The position numbers were made by a program, and so were the translations under genes. From an uncultured SAR86 cluster bacterium (GTDB lineage Bacteria > Pseudomonadota > Gammaproteobacteria > Magnimaribacterales > D2472): 54,945 bases of DNA. Below are positions 26,589-35,304 of the stretch, in pieces. Within the stretch, counting starts at the first letter, position 1. Each line of letters opens with the position of its first letter. The stretch lies in the NCBI GenBank assembly GCA_902632555.1, contig CACPCZ010000009.1, forward strand, positions 1-54,945. The letters are read 5' to 3'. Under the pieces are notes generated by a model. It did not search any database and was not told where the DNA came from. It saw only the letters and a list, made by a program, of their open reading frames with translations.

Positions 26589-26704
26589 AAATATAAACTA
26601 AGATTTAAAAAAAATATATAAATTCACGACTTTTAAGCAATAAATCAGTGGTAAAGATGTCTCACATGCTGGATTTTATGATCATAAATTTACCAATGAT
26701 TAAT

Positions 26705-26766
26705 AAAAGCTAATCTGATATGCATCTTTGCATTGATTGCGAAGATTAAGATTTGGTAGCTTTTTT
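26705..26766 (+). terminator. Possible terminator or small-RNA 3' end
   Basis: AAAAGCTA (26705-26712) pairs with TAGCTTTT (26757-26764) around a ~44-nt partly paired loop; the 3' arm runs into six T (26761-26766). It could end the thrS-yidD transcript or a small RNA. The loop is long, so this is weak. Confidence 0.3.
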
Positions 26767-26914
26767 CATCTAAAAAGACTTAAGTAAAATTTTGAAGAAG
26801 TATCTTAATACATAAATAAAATGCAAAAAATGCTGGTTCTAAAGGCCTTTTTTCTTTAAAATGCAATCAGGGTTATAAATTAGTCAAAATAATATATATA
26901 TATTTATGGTTAAA

Positions 26915-26920
26915 TATAAT
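26915..26920 (+). promoter_or_regulatory. Candidate -10 box for the TonB-dependent receptor
   Basis: TATAAT 42 bp before the receptor ATG. No good -35 is visible in the A/T run upstream, and TATAAT is common in such sequence, so support is limited. Confidence 0.35.
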
Positions 26921-26962
26921 AAATTTTTAAAAATTGTACTTAATTGAACAAGGGGGATATCT

Positions 26963-29767
26963 ATGTCAATTAATCAAATAATATTAAGAAATTCTTTTGC
27001 ATTTCTTGCTGCATTTTTCATTCTTAATTCTGTTGCTCAAGAAGTAGAAGAAGTAGTAGTTACTGCTACTAAAAAGGAAGAATCTACTCAGGACTTAGCA
27101 ATCTCAGTTGATGCGTATACTTCTGACATGATTGAAGCAAACCAAATCTACGATGTGTCTGACTTAGCAGAAGTTGTACCTGGTTTAGCAACTGGTAAAT
27201 CAATTGGTTCTGGATCAGCCTACTCATTAAGAGGTATTGGATCTTTTGGAATTGGCGCAGCAGTAGTTTCTTCTCTTGTTACCAATATAAATGGTCACAG
27301 TGTTGGAACTGGTCAATTTGCAGACCTAGGCATGATGGATCTTGAAAGAATCGAGGTACTCAAAGGACCTCAAGGTACTATCAACGGGAGAAACTCAGTT
27401 CAGGGTGTTATCAATGTTATTACTGCAAGACCTGGCGATGAACTTGGTGGATACGTTGATGTTGAAGGTGGTGTTTATAACGCAAGAAGAATGACAACCG
27501 CAATCAACTTGCCTATTAGTGATAATGTTAAAACCAGACTCGCTTTTATGACAAATAAAAGAGATGGTATGGTTCATAATCCAGTTACCGGTAATGATTT
27601 CGATGACAGAAATGATATAAGTCTAAGATATTCAATGGACTTTAATATTAACGATACTACTGATCTTAAGTTAACTTACTCAGCTCAAAAAAGTGACGAC
27701 AATAGACCTCAAGAAGAAGTAAGCTTTTGTGCTCAAGATCCATTCTTTGGTTGCGATCCAACTCAAAGAGGTCCTCTTAACCAAGCTGCAGATACTCGAG
27801 GTGGTGTCGCAGGTTTTGTAGGATTTATTGCTCACTTAGACCCTGGCACAGTAGTCAATAAATACGGCCCATCACTTTCAGATGGCTTCAACAAGCTTTA
27901 CCTTAATAGAGAGCCTATGCATTATCAAAAAGCAGAAGTAACTAATTTAGAGTTTACAACTGACATAACCGATGGTGTACAAATGATCGCTAAATACACT
28001 TATGGTACTAGAGATTTTCATCAGATGAATGATAACGATGGAAGTATTAGTTCTGTCCCTTTAACTGGAACTCTAGCAGGTTTAGGTGTCGCACCAATTG
28101 AATCATACCTATGCTTCGGTAGCACAGAGCAATCATTTTGTGAAACAGCAAATACTGACAGAACATATGATTTCTCAGATGTAGAAACTGAAAATAAACA
28201 AGCTGAAGTTAATTTTATCTCAAGTTTTGATGGACCTTTTAATTTCTCAGTTGGTTATTATTGGTATGATGATACTACTGATAACGAGTACAGGGTTCAA
28301 ACGACTGGAACTCAGTTAATGGGAAGCTTTGCTGATCACCCATATTCAGCTGTTGTTACTGCTTTAACTGGACTTGATTGGTCTACCAAAGGTGGCACAG
28401 CTTTTTATCAAGCAGTTCTTCAGGATTTTTTACCTGTGGTTCCAGGTGTTCTAGCTGTTCAAGGAGGCCAGGTTACTGATCCTCTACAAATTCAAGCCAT
28501 ACTTGCTGCCTATCAAGAAGTTGTGGGCGATATAAATGCTATGCCTGATGTTGTAATTCCGATTGGTTTAAGAGGAACGTTAAGTGATCAACACGTAAGA
28601 ACTCAGTCTCAAGCTATATACGGTGAAATGTATTTTGATTTAAGTGAAGATACAAAATTGACTGTTGGTGGAAGATATGATGATTTCCTTGTTAATAGTC
28701 ATAATTTCAATGATCTATTAGGAAATAAATATGTTGCACTAGGATGTTATAACTATTCTAGTCATAGAGACTGTCCAGGTATTGAGCAGCAAAGAACAGT
28801 TGAGGATGATTCAACATCATTTAAAGTTGCTCTTCAACATAACATTAATGATGATGTAATGGTTTATGGTAGTTATACAACAGCTGTTAAAGCTGGTGGT
28901 GTAAATGCTGGATCTAGCTCAAGCACATATGATCAAGAAGAAACAGGCGTTTTAGATTTTGGTCTTAAGAGTATTCTTATGGATGGAGCGATGCTTTTAA
29001 ACATGAATGTTTTCCAAAACGATAACAGTGGTATGTTAATTGCTGCAATCGTTGATGATGCAAGTATCAACACCAATGTTGATGCTGAGGTTACCGGTTT
29101 TGAAGGTAATTTATCTGTATTTTTATCCGAAAATACTAACCTAACTTTCAATTGGTTAGCTATAGATAACGAAGTAACAGATGATATTTCTATCATTAAC
29201 TACCTTAACCCTATGGGCGCTTTTTACGATACATATCTTGGCCCTGTAGGTAATAGTACTGGATTGCTCACTGGCGCGTTATTCGGAGGAACTGCACTAT
29301 TTAAATCTGGTGGCTATAACTGCTTATCACCAACTGGTATTGGTGGAGGTGGTTTTGCTCCGCTTGCAGGTAGCTTATGTCCAGTTGCTCAAGGGATTCC
29401 GCAAAACTTGAAAGGTAACAAGCTCCCAGGTACAGCTGATCTTTCATACAGTCTTTCATTAACTCAGGCGTTTCCTGGTACAAGGGGTGAAACTGTAGCT
29501 AAACTATCATATAGATATACATCAGAGTCTAATGCTAGTATTTTTGAAGAAGAAAGAATGGCAATTCCTGCACAAAAATTCTGGGATTTATTGGTTAGAT
29601 TTAATCCTAATGATGGTGATTGGTATGTAGGAATGTATGCAAAGAACTTAGCTGACGATAGGCAAATGAACTATCTAAGAACAGCAAGTAACCTTCAAGG
29701 TGGTCAGTTATATGGAGCATTTACTGATCCTAGAACATGGGGACTACAATTTGGTACTGATTTTTAA
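26963..29767 (+). CDS. TonB-dependent outer-membrane receptor
   Basis: A 934-residue receptor importing a scarce nutrient using TonB energy. A signal peptide ends at about NSVAQ; the TonB box is EEVVVTATK. The plug spans ~40-160 with SLRGIGSFG, VLKGPQGTINGRNSVQGVINVIT and the expected Arg/Gly residues. The rest is the 22-strand barrel, ending in Phe as outer-membrane proteins do (QFGTDF). Extracellular loops contain paired Cys (for example SFCAQDPFFGCD) that may form disulfides. The substrate cannot be told; the neighbours do not include a siderophore or B12 system. It has its own leader and a strong terminator, so it is probably monocistronic. Confidence 0.95.
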   Translation: MSINQIILRNSFAFLAAFFILNSVAQEVEEVVVTATKKEESTQDLAISVDAYTSDMIEANQIYDVSDLAEVVPGLATGKSIGSGSAYSLRGIGSFGIGAAVVSSLVTNINGHSVGTGQFADLGMMDLERIEVLKGPQGTINGRNSVQGVINVITARPGDELGGYVDVEGGVYNARRMTTAINLPISDNVKTRLAFMTNKRDGMVHNPVTGNDFDDRNDISLRYSMDFNINDTTDLKLTYSAQKSDDNRPQEEVSFCAQDPFFGCDPTQRGPLNQAADTRGGVAGFVGFIAHLDPGTVVNKYGPSLSDGFNKLYLNREPMHYQKAEVTNLEFTTDITDGVQMIAKYTYGTRDFHQMNDNDGSISSVPLTGTLAGLGVAPIESYLCFGSTEQSFCETANTDRTYDFSDVETENKQAEVNFISSFDGPFNFSVGYYWYDDTTDNEYRVQTTGTQLMGSFADHPYSAVVTALTGLDWSTKGGTAFYQAVLQDFLPVVPGVLAVQGGQVTDPLQIQAILAAYQEVVGDINAMPDVVIPIGLRGTLSDQHVRTQSQAIYGEMYFDLSEDTKLTVGGRYDDFLVNSHNFNDLLGNKYVALGCYNYSSHRDCPGIEQQRTVEDDSTSFKVALQHNINDDVMVYGSYTTAVKAGGVNAGSSSSTYDQEETGVLDFGLKSILMDGAMLLNMNVFQNDNSGMLIAAIVDDASINTNVDAEVTGFEGNLSVFLSENTNLTFNWLAIDNEVTDDISIINYLNPMGAFYDTYLGPVGNSTGLLTGALFGGTALFKSGGYNCLSPTGIGGGGFAPLAGSLCPVAQGIPQNLKGNKLPGTADLSYSLSLTQAFPGTRGETVAKLSYRYTSESNASIFEEERMAIPAQKFWDLLVRFNPNDGDWYVGMYAKNLADDRQMNYLRTASNLQGGQLYGAFTDPRTWGLQFGTDF

Positions 29768-29783
29768 TTAGTATTTGATTCTT

Positions 29784-29814
29784 AAAAGCCCAGTGTAAAA
29801 CTGGGCTTTTTTTT
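29784..29814 (+). terminator. Rho-independent terminator of the TonB receptor gene
   Basis: A 10-bp stem AAAAGCCCAG/CTGGGCTTTT with loop TGTAAAA, followed by four more T. It lies 16 bp after the receptor stop and 17 bp before the next ATG. Confidence 0.93.
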
Positions 29815-29830
29815 GCTTATATTAGAACTT

Positions 29831-30310
29831 ATGAAACCATTACCCTATAACCCAGAATCTATAACAGTTACCCAAGAAATGTGTGATCACAATGGTCACA
29901 TGAATGTAAATTACTATTATCAACTGTTTGATAGTACTTATACATCTTTTTATATTGATGAATTAGGGTTTGGAGATGATTATCTAGAAAGTGGTTTTTC
30001 CACTTTTACACTTGAGGATAACATCAGATACCTTAAAGAGTTTCGACTTGATGATAAAGTCTATCCTTCATTTATGCTCTATAAAGTTAATAAAAAATTA
30101 CTTCATTTTGTTGGCATATTGCAGAATGAGGATAAAGAAACTGCTGCAATATTTGAAACAGTTCTTGGTCATATTGACTTACATAAAAGAAAAATAGTTG
30201 AGTTTCCAAGTGAGAGGCTTCTTCATTTATGTAATGTTACTGACGAGCAACACACTAAATCAGAGCTATCATTTGATGTAAAGCTTTTCATAAAGGACAT
30301 GGATGCATAA
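29831..30310 (+). CDS. Hotdog-fold acyl-CoA thioesterase-like protein
   Basis: A 159-residue hotdog protein of the 4-hydroxybenzoyl-CoA thioesterase-like group. The motif CDHNGHMNVNYYYQLFD has the catalytic-type Asp and the N-G-H-M-N signature shared with thioesterases linked to carnitine or acyl-CoA metabolism. YPSFMLYKVNKKLLHFVGIL fits the central helix-strand region. I use the ATG at 29831; an upstream in-frame TTG lies inside the terminator. The stop overlaps the next gene by 8 bp. Acyl substrate unknown. Confidence 0.82.
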   Translation: MKPLPYNPESITVTQEMCDHNGHMNVNYYYQLFDSTYTSFYIDELGFGDDYLESGFSTFTLEDNIRYLKEFRLDDKVYPSFMLYKVNKKLLHFVGILQNEDKETAAIFETVLGHIDLHKRKIVEFPSERLLHLCNVTDEQHTKSELSFDVKLFIKDMDA

Positions 30311-31310
30311 ATTTGCAATAAGATTTTCCTTCTTTTTTTTCCTAATTTTACCGGCTTTCAGTGAATCAGAGTTTTCAGTCATGACACTGAATGTTAATAA
30401 TCTGTTCGATGTATTCGATGATCCATATAAAGATGATAAGGCTTATTTACCAATAGAACTTAAAAAATCAAAACAGCATATAGATTCCTGTATGAAAATA
30501 CGAGTAAATTCATGGAAGAATGAATGTTTAAATCTAGACTGGGATCAAGACACAAAAGATGCAAAGTTAAAAAATATCGTCAAAGATATAGTTGCTTATG
30601 ATAAAGATGGACCTGATATTTTGGCTTTGCAAGAAGTTGAGAATGAAAATATTCTTGAGCAGCTTTTTAATTTGCTGAAGCCTTTCGGATATGTTGATTT
30701 TGAGTTAATAGAAAGCAGAGATTATAGAGGTATTGATAACGCAATAATCACGAAATATAAAATATTGAATTCTAAACTTCATTACATAAAATTTTCTGGT
30801 GAATTTGAGGATAAAGATACCAGACCAATTCTAGACACTACAATTAAAATCAATAATAACAAATTGAAAGTTTACAATGTTCATTTTCCAGCAGGATATC
30901 ACGATGTTTCAATGAGAATTGATTCATTGGATAAGTTAAAAGAGTTAGTTAATCAGCATAGTATGCCATCTGTTGCACTAGGTGATTTTAATGTAAATAT
31001 AGAAGAGGATAGCCAACTTTATATATACAAAGACCAAGAAGATGTTTGGGAGGTTGCCCATCTAAGAGGTTGTGATAAATGTAAAGGAACCTATTACTAC
31101 AGTTATGGTAAATCATGGAGTTTTTTGGATACTATTTTTTTATCTCAAAATAGAAATATAAATTACATTCCAAATACTATAAAACTTCATATAACTGATC
31201 AAAATGCATATAAAGATACCGGCAAGCCCATAAGATTCAATCCAATAAAAAAAACAGGTGTCTCAGACCATCTTCCTATGGTCGCAAAAATAAGATTTAG
31301 TGAAATTTAA
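30303..31310 (+). CDS. Secreted endonuclease/exonuclease/phosphatase-family protein
   Basis: A 335-residue exported enzyme of the DNase I-like (EEP) fold. A signal peptide with a Phe-rich core ends near PAFSESE. Active-site elements are TLNVNNLFD, LQEVENE with the metal-binding Glu, LGDFNVN (Asp/Asn pair) and the C-terminal SDHLPM with the catalytic Asp-His. It could release phosphate or nucleotides from extracellular DNA, phospholipid or inositol phosphates; the fold does not tell which. It overlaps the thioesterase gene by 8 bp and shares stop-codon bases TTAA with the convergent merC-like gene. Confidence 0.88.
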   Translation: MHKFAIRFSFFFFLILPAFSESEFSVMTLNVNNLFDVFDDPYKDDKAYLPIELKKSKQHIDSCMKIRVNSWKNECLNLDWDQDTKDAKLKNIVKDIVAYDKDGPDILALQEVENENILEQLFNLLKPFGYVDFELIESRDYRGIDNAIITKYKILNSKLHYIKFSGEFEDKDTRPILDTTIKINNNKLKVYNVHFPAGYHDVSMRIDSLDKLKELVNQHSMPSVALGDFNVNIEEDSQLYIYKDQEDVWEVAHLRGCDKCKGTYYYSYGKSWSFLDTIFLSQNRNINYIPNTIKLHITDQNAYKDTGKPIRFNPIKKTGVSDHLPMVAKIRFSEI

Positions 31311-31717
31311 TTAATTTGATCTTCATGACAAGAGCACTCAACTTCCTGACATGTTTTATAGTTTTTGAAATGTGAAAAGGCAACGACTAAAGAGCCTAAA
31401 AGTGTAATGAATTGCTCTCCAGTTTCTCCAGCAAGAGGCTCACCGAATAGAGCAGCAAAAACCAGAATAGATAACCCAAATAGACCTGTAATTAAATAAC
31501 CTAGGGTCTTATGATTCTTGTATCCCAGAGATAGAGCGAAAATACTAACCGGCGCTGCTACCAATAAGATTAAATAATGGATTAATTCACTTTCAATAGA
31601 AATAGATGATATTCCATAAGAAAATATGATCAATGTAGGAGCAAAAAAACAATGGATCGCACAGGCAGCTGACAAACTCATTGCAATTTTGTCTGAATTC
31701 ATCTGAGTTTTAAGCAT
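31307..31717 (-). CDS. MerC-domain membrane protein
   Basis: A 136-residue inner-membrane protein with four hydrophobic segments. The first carries AACAIHC, matching the C-A-x-H-C motif of the MerC family. The C-terminal tail has a second Cys/His cluster, CQEVECSCHEDQ, as in other chromosomal MerC-like proteins. MerC of mercury operons transports Hg(II); no other mer gene is nearby, so a metal or redox role is more cautious. It lies 4 bp after the cupin gene on the same strand, with a GGAGA ribosome site overlapping that gene's end. Confidence 0.87.
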   Translation of the reverse strand: MLKTQMNSDKIAMSLSAACAIHCFFAPTLIIFSYGISSISIESELIHYLILLVAAPVSIFALSLGYKNHKTLGYLITGLFGLSILVFAALFGEPLAGETGEQFITLLGSLVVAFSHFKNYKTCQEVECSCHEDQIN

Positions 31718-31721
31718 TTAA

Positions 31722-32120
31722 TTACTGTCTCCATCCGCCTCTGTCGAAAACTCTTAAATATGTAAGCTGATCATGATCAGAATCATTAACAACTTTACAA
31801 TAGTCTCCAGACTCTACCAAAACAACATCACCAGCAGATAGATCATAAGAATCTTTATGTTCAATGCCATATGATGGATTTGAGCCATGACCTTCATCAG
31901 TATTCATGTACTCAACTATTTCCATAGTACCTCTTCCATTTGTAATTATGTAAACTACATCAGAGTCAATTAGCTTGTGACCCTTTGTGGAAGCCCCTGG
32001 TTGAATAACAGTTTTACTTGCAATGATTCTTTGCAACAAGTCATTTGACCAAACTGTATAATCATCAGTGACTTTTTGTGGTGATCCACCAATTCTAAAA
32101 TTTGTATATTTTTTTGCCAT
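31722..32120 (-). CDS. Small cupin-domain protein
   Basis: A 132-residue single-domain cupin. The first motif is GASTKGHKLIDSDVVYIITNGRG (metal-site His and Asp/Glu positions partly kept). The second includes DLSAGDVVLVESGDYCKVVNDSD. An insertion between the motifs holds several His and Gly (DEGHGSNPSYGIEH). It may bind a metal and a small polar ligand; no function can be assigned. It is first in a two-gene minus-strand unit with the merC-like gene, and its start is 132 bp from the metY ATG on the other strand. Confidence 0.72.
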   Translation of the reverse strand: MAKKYTNFRIGGSPQKVTDDYTVWSNDLLQRIIASKTVIQPGASTKGHKLIDSDVVYIITNGRGTMEIVEYMNTDEGHGSNPSYGIEHKDSYDLSAGDVVLVESGDYCKVVNDSDHDQLTYLRVFDRGGWRQ

Positions 32121-32252
32121 AATAATTTTCCTTCGCTAATTATAATTATTTGTTATTAATATTCCAGTATATCGATGAATAAGGGTGTCGTTATTAGATA
32201 ATATTTACTATACTTATGCATAGTTATATTGATCATAAATGGGAGTAATTCA

Positions 32253-33545
32253 ATGAGTAAAACATATTCAAATCCAGAAACAATCGGATTGCATGCAGGG
32301 TGGAGAAAAGATGAAAATACAAATTCTGTTGCAGTACCAATTCATCAAACAACAAGTTTTCAATTTGATGATACTGAACATGCTGCAAACCTTTTTGCAT
32401 TATCTGAGCTTGGAAATATCTATTCAAGAATTATGAACCCAACCTGTGCTGTTCTTGAAGACAGAGTTGCTGCTCTTGAGGGCGGTGTTGGTGCTTTAGC
32501 TGTTGCATCCGGTCAAGCAGCTTCTGCAGTTGCAATTCAAAATTTAGCTACAAATGGAGATAATATAGTAGCTTCTGCTCATCTATATGGTGGTACATAT
32601 AACCTATTTAAAAATGTTTTATCAGATATGGGTATTGAAGTGAGGTTCGTTGATCCTGCAGATCCAAATAATTTTGCTGAAGCTACAGATGATAAAACAA
32701 GAGCTTATTATGGTGAGGTTCTTCCAAATCCAAGTTTTGAAGTATTTCCAATTTCTGAAGTTGCTGAGATTGGAAGACCATTAGGAATTCCTTTAATAGT
32801 TGATAACACAGCAGCTCCTGTAATATGTAAGCCGTTTGATCATGGTGCCGCTATTTCTATGCATTCAACAACAAAATTCATAGGAGGCCATGGGACCTCA
32901 ATTGGAGGAATCATTATTGACAGTGGTAATTTTGATTGGGAAGCTGTCCCCGAGAGACAACCAGCTTTAAATACTCCAGACCCTTCTTATGGGGGTGCAG
33001 TTTGGACGGAAGCAGTAAAGCCTTTAGGCCCAATTGCATACATACTTAAGGCTAGAACTACAATACTTCGTGATATGGGAGCTGCAATGAGTCCTTTTAA
33101 CGCTTTTATGTTTATTCAAGGATTAGAAACTCTTGCTTTAAGAATGCGTGAGCATAGTAGCAATGCAGAAAAAGTAGCCGAATATCTCTCAAATCACGAC
33201 TCAGTAGAAAGAGTTAGCTATCCGTCTTTAATGGATGGATATGCTAAAGAAAGAGCTGAGAAATATCTGACTAGAGGTAACGGTGGCTTAATGGGCTTTG
33301 AAGTTAAAGGCGGCAGAGACGCTGGAGAAAAGTTTATTAACTCACTTGAGATGGTATATCATGTTGCTAATATTGGCGATTCAAGAAGTCTAGCTATTCA
33401 TCCTGGAAGCACTACCCACAGTCAGCTTAATGAAGAAGAGTTATTAGCAGCTGGGATAACCCCCGGGTATGTCCGACTTTCAATTGGTTTAGAGCATGTT
33501 GATGACATAATTGCTGACTTTGAACAAGCATTGTCTAAGATATAG
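32253..33545 (+). CDS. metY: O-acetylhomoserine sulfhydrylase (Cys/Met metabolism PLP enzyme)
   Basis: Makes homocysteine from O-acetylhomoserine and sulfide. 430 residues, the length of MetY rather than the ~390-aa MetB/MetC type. Visible motifs: YSRIMNPTCAVLEDRVAALEGG, SGQAASAVAIQNL, and the PLP Lys in SMHSTTKFIGGHG. The end motif LAIHPGSTTHSQL is typical. The frame opens at a TTG at 32229, but the ATG at 32253 has GGGAG seven bases upstream and gives the family N-terminus KTYSNPETIGLHAG. The following small gene starts 5 bp after the stop. Confidence 0.95.
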   Translation: MSKTYSNPETIGLHAGWRKDENTNSVAVPIHQTTSFQFDDTEHAANLFALSELGNIYSRIMNPTCAVLEDRVAALEGGVGALAVASGQAASAVAIQNLATNGDNIVASAHLYGGTYNLFKNVLSDMGIEVRFVDPADPNNFAEATDDKTRAYYGEVLPNPSFEVFPISEVAEIGRPLGIPLIVDNTAAPVICKPFDHGAAISMHSTTKFIGGHGTSIGGIIIDSGNFDWEAVPERQPALNTPDPSYGGAVWTEAVKPLGPIAYILKARTTILRDMGAAMSPFNAFMFIQGLETLALRMREHSSNAEKVAEYLSNHDSVERVSYPSLMDGYAKERAEKYLTRGNGGLMGFEVKGGRDAGEKFINSLEMVYHVANIGDSRSLAIHPGSTTHSQLNEEELLAAGITPGYVRLSIGLEHVDDIIADFEQALSKI

Positions 33546-33550
33546 AGAAT

Positions 33551-34063
33551 TTGAGCCAAGAATTAGTAACTTTTATAATTCTTGGCACATCTGAAAGATT
33601 AAAGAATATTAAAATTCCTAAGTCTAACAAGACAGAGCAATATATCGCTGCTAATTTCAAACAAAACAAAAACATAGTTGCTGATATAGATAGTTTAGTT
33701 AGCTCTGCTAAAGGAAATGTGATCGTCTTTCTTCCACCGTCTTCTATTCCAAACACTAAAACAAAAGAAGTGCTTAAAAAAATAGCAATGATTGATATAT
33801 CAGCATGGGGTTGGTTCAAATTTAATGAAAAAAGAAACGATTTTATAAAAAATATAAAGAAAATATCTTCACAAGTAAGAAGCATTCCTAATCTTGAACA
33901 AGGAATTTACTTTTCAAAAAGATTGTATTTTTCTGTAGGTGGTATGGGAGAGTGCGGATCATCACCTTTTAAAGAATTAGCAAAAAGATTTTATTCACGA
34001 ATTGATCCACAAAACCCTTTACCAGCACTTATAATAAGAACAAAAAATGTTGATATATTTTGA
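33551..34063 (+). CDS. Degenerate glycosyltransferase-like protein before ccmA
   Basis: A 170-residue protein starting at a TTG; there is no early ATG. I see only weak resemblance to the family-2 glycosyltransferases of the TIGR04283 type: GNVIVFLPPSSIP sits where those have LLFLHADT, WGWFKFNEKR resembles W-G-R-F-D, and IPNLEQGIYFSKRLYFSVGGMGEC resembles the G-D-Q-a-I-F-v-R-R-x-F-x-x-V-G-G-F segment. The D-x-D-like metal motif and N-terminal sugar-nucleotide site are missing, so it is probably not an active transferase. It follows metY by 5 bp, and its TGA overlaps the ccmA ATG (TGATG). Confidence 0.6.
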   Translation: MSQELVTFIILGTSERLKNIKIPKSNKTEQYIAANFKQNKNIVADIDSLVSSAKGNVIVFLPPSSIPNTKTKEVLKKIAMIDISAWGWFKFNEKRNDFIKNIKKISSQVRSIPNLEQGIYFSKRLYFSVGGMGECGSSPFKELAKRFYSRIDPQNPLPALIIRTKNVDIF

Positions 34064-34638
34064 TGAACACTAGTTTGATCATAAATGCAGAAAATATTGC
34101 TTATAAAGTGAATGACTTTAAGTTATTTCACAATCTTTCTTTTACTGTTGAAAAAGGTGAAGCCCTGCATGTTCAAGGTGCAAATGGTTCTGGTAAGTCT
34201 ACTTTACTTAGGATTATTCTAGGAATTACAAATCAAACAAAAGGAAAAATTGAGATTAATTCCGAAAAAGGTATCAGTTATTTAGGACACAAGAACGCAC
34301 TCAAAAACTATTTAAGCTTGGAGGATAATATTCTTTTAATGGAATTAGATGATCATTTAGATTTACTGAAATACATTGATCTTCTAGGGTTAAAAAAATT
34401 ATTAGAAGTTAATGTTGCAAATTTATCTTACGGTCAGCAAAAAAAATTAGCGCTTTTAAGACTATTTTTAAATGAATCTGATTTAATTGTTTTAGATGAA
34501 CCTTTTGTTGGCTTGGATGATAATACTCAAGAAATATTAAGTAATTTTTTAAAAGACCAACTCAATAAAAATAAAGGAATAATATATACATCACATATAA
34601 GCTGTTCCCTAGAATCAAAAATTCTTCTATTAAAATGA
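34063..34638 (+). CDS. ccmA: Cytochrome c biogenesis ATP-binding protein CcmA
   Basis: ATPase of the CcmABCD complex that drives release of holo-CcmE. 191 residues. Walker A is GANGSGKS at 39-46, signature NLSYGQQKKLALLR, and Walker B LIVLDEPFVGLDD. Short single-domain size fits CcmA. The ATG at 34063 overlaps the previous stop by one base; an in-frame TTG directly before it is not needed. ccmB overlaps its 3' end by 4 bp, opening the complete ccm operon. Confidence 0.95.
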   Translation: MNTSLIINAENIAYKVNDFKLFHNLSFTVEKGEALHVQGANGSGKSTLLRIILGITNQTKGKIEINSEKGISYLGHKNALKNYLSLEDNILLMELDDHLDLLKYIDLLGLKKLLEVNVANLSYGQQKKLALLRLFLNESDLIVLDEPFVGLDDNTQEILSNFLKDQLNKNKGIIYTSHISCSLESKILLLK

Positions 34639-35282
34639 AAATATTAAGATTAGAGTATTTAAAACTTAGAAAAAAAACGAGAAGCTGGTTGGGGCCAATA
34701 TTAGTTTTCTGGTTGATTATGTTGGCTTATCCTTTAACTGTTGAATTTTTGCAAGATAAACTTGAAATCGGTTTCTTTTCTGTTTTATGGATAGCAATAT
34801 TGATTTCAATGATGTTAGCAACAGAAGATATTTTTATTGAAGATTATAATGATGGATCCCTTGAGCAAATTATGATTAAAAATTCCTCTTTTCAGTTTTT
34901 GGTATCTATGAGAATCGTTATCTATTGGTTAATGATTGGTGTTCCAATTTCGGGTTTGAGTTTCTTTTTTTCACTAGGAACAACCGAAGAGATATTTTTG
35001 AGTTTATCAATATTTCCTTTGGCACTTATAAGTTCATATATTTTTCTAAATTTATTTGTATTAGGAAATGCCTTGAGCTTAAACAAAGGTTCTTTATTGG
35101 GAGCTTTAGTTACAATGCCTTTAGCTCTTCCTGTATTGATTGTCTTAGGAAAGAGTGTAATTTCAATTCAGCTCGGAATTAATTTCTTAGAGTTTATACT
35201 CTTATTATTAGGATGCTTATCTATTATAATGATAATAGTGCCTGTTATTGTATCTTATATAATAAAAGCCCATTTAGAATAA
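34635..35282 (+). CDS. ccmB: Heme exporter protein CcmB
   Basis: Membrane subunit of the CcmABCD transporter-like complex. 215 residues with six hydrophobic segments. The N-terminal LRLEYLKLRKKTRSW and the segment MLATEDIFIEDYNDGSLEQI are recognisable CcmB features (E-D-x-x-D-G-S/T-L-E). It overlaps ccmA by 4 bp and is followed by ccmC after 22 bp. Confidence 0.93.
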   Translation: MKILRLEYLKLRKKTRSWLGPILVFWLIMLAYPLTVEFLQDKLEIGFFSVLWIAILISMMLATEDIFIEDYNDGSLEQIMIKNSSFQFLVSMRIVIYWLMIGVPISGLSFFFSLGTTEEIFLSLSIFPLALISSYIFLNLFVLGNALSLNKGSLLGALVTMPLALPVLIVLGKSVISIQLGINFLEFILLLLGCLSIIMIIVPVIVSYIIKAHLE

Positions 35283-35304
35283 AACTTTTCGCACACATAC
35301 GACA

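Larger units (their letters stand above)
26589..26962. other. 374-bp intergenic stretch before the TonB receptor
   Basis: The longest non-coding stretch in the window. It has no ORF above 18 codons, no tRNA and no recognisable riboswitch. Possible contents are a long hairpin ending in six T at 26705-26766, an imperfect hairpin around 26833-26870 (CTGGTT pairing with AATCAG, inner TAAAG with CTTTA), and a TATAAT at 26915-26920 followed by the palindrome AATTTTTAAAAATT (26922-26935). The ribosome site AGGGGG lies about 9 bases before the receptor ATG. Confidence 0.6.

Noticed and set aside
26589-26962. Cobalamin riboswitch before the TonB receptor
   Set aside because: TonB receptors for B12 often carry one, but I find no B12-box-like GCCACTG or the expected conserved stretch.
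31307-31717. Mercury resistance operon
   Set aside because: Only a MerC-like gene is present; merR, merT, merP and merA are absent.
33535-33885. 116-codon minus-strand frame over the metY end and the glycosyltransferase-like gene
   Set aside because: It lies fully opposite coding sequence, has a Phe/Ile/Ser-rich composition typical of antisense AT-rich frames, and no family motif.
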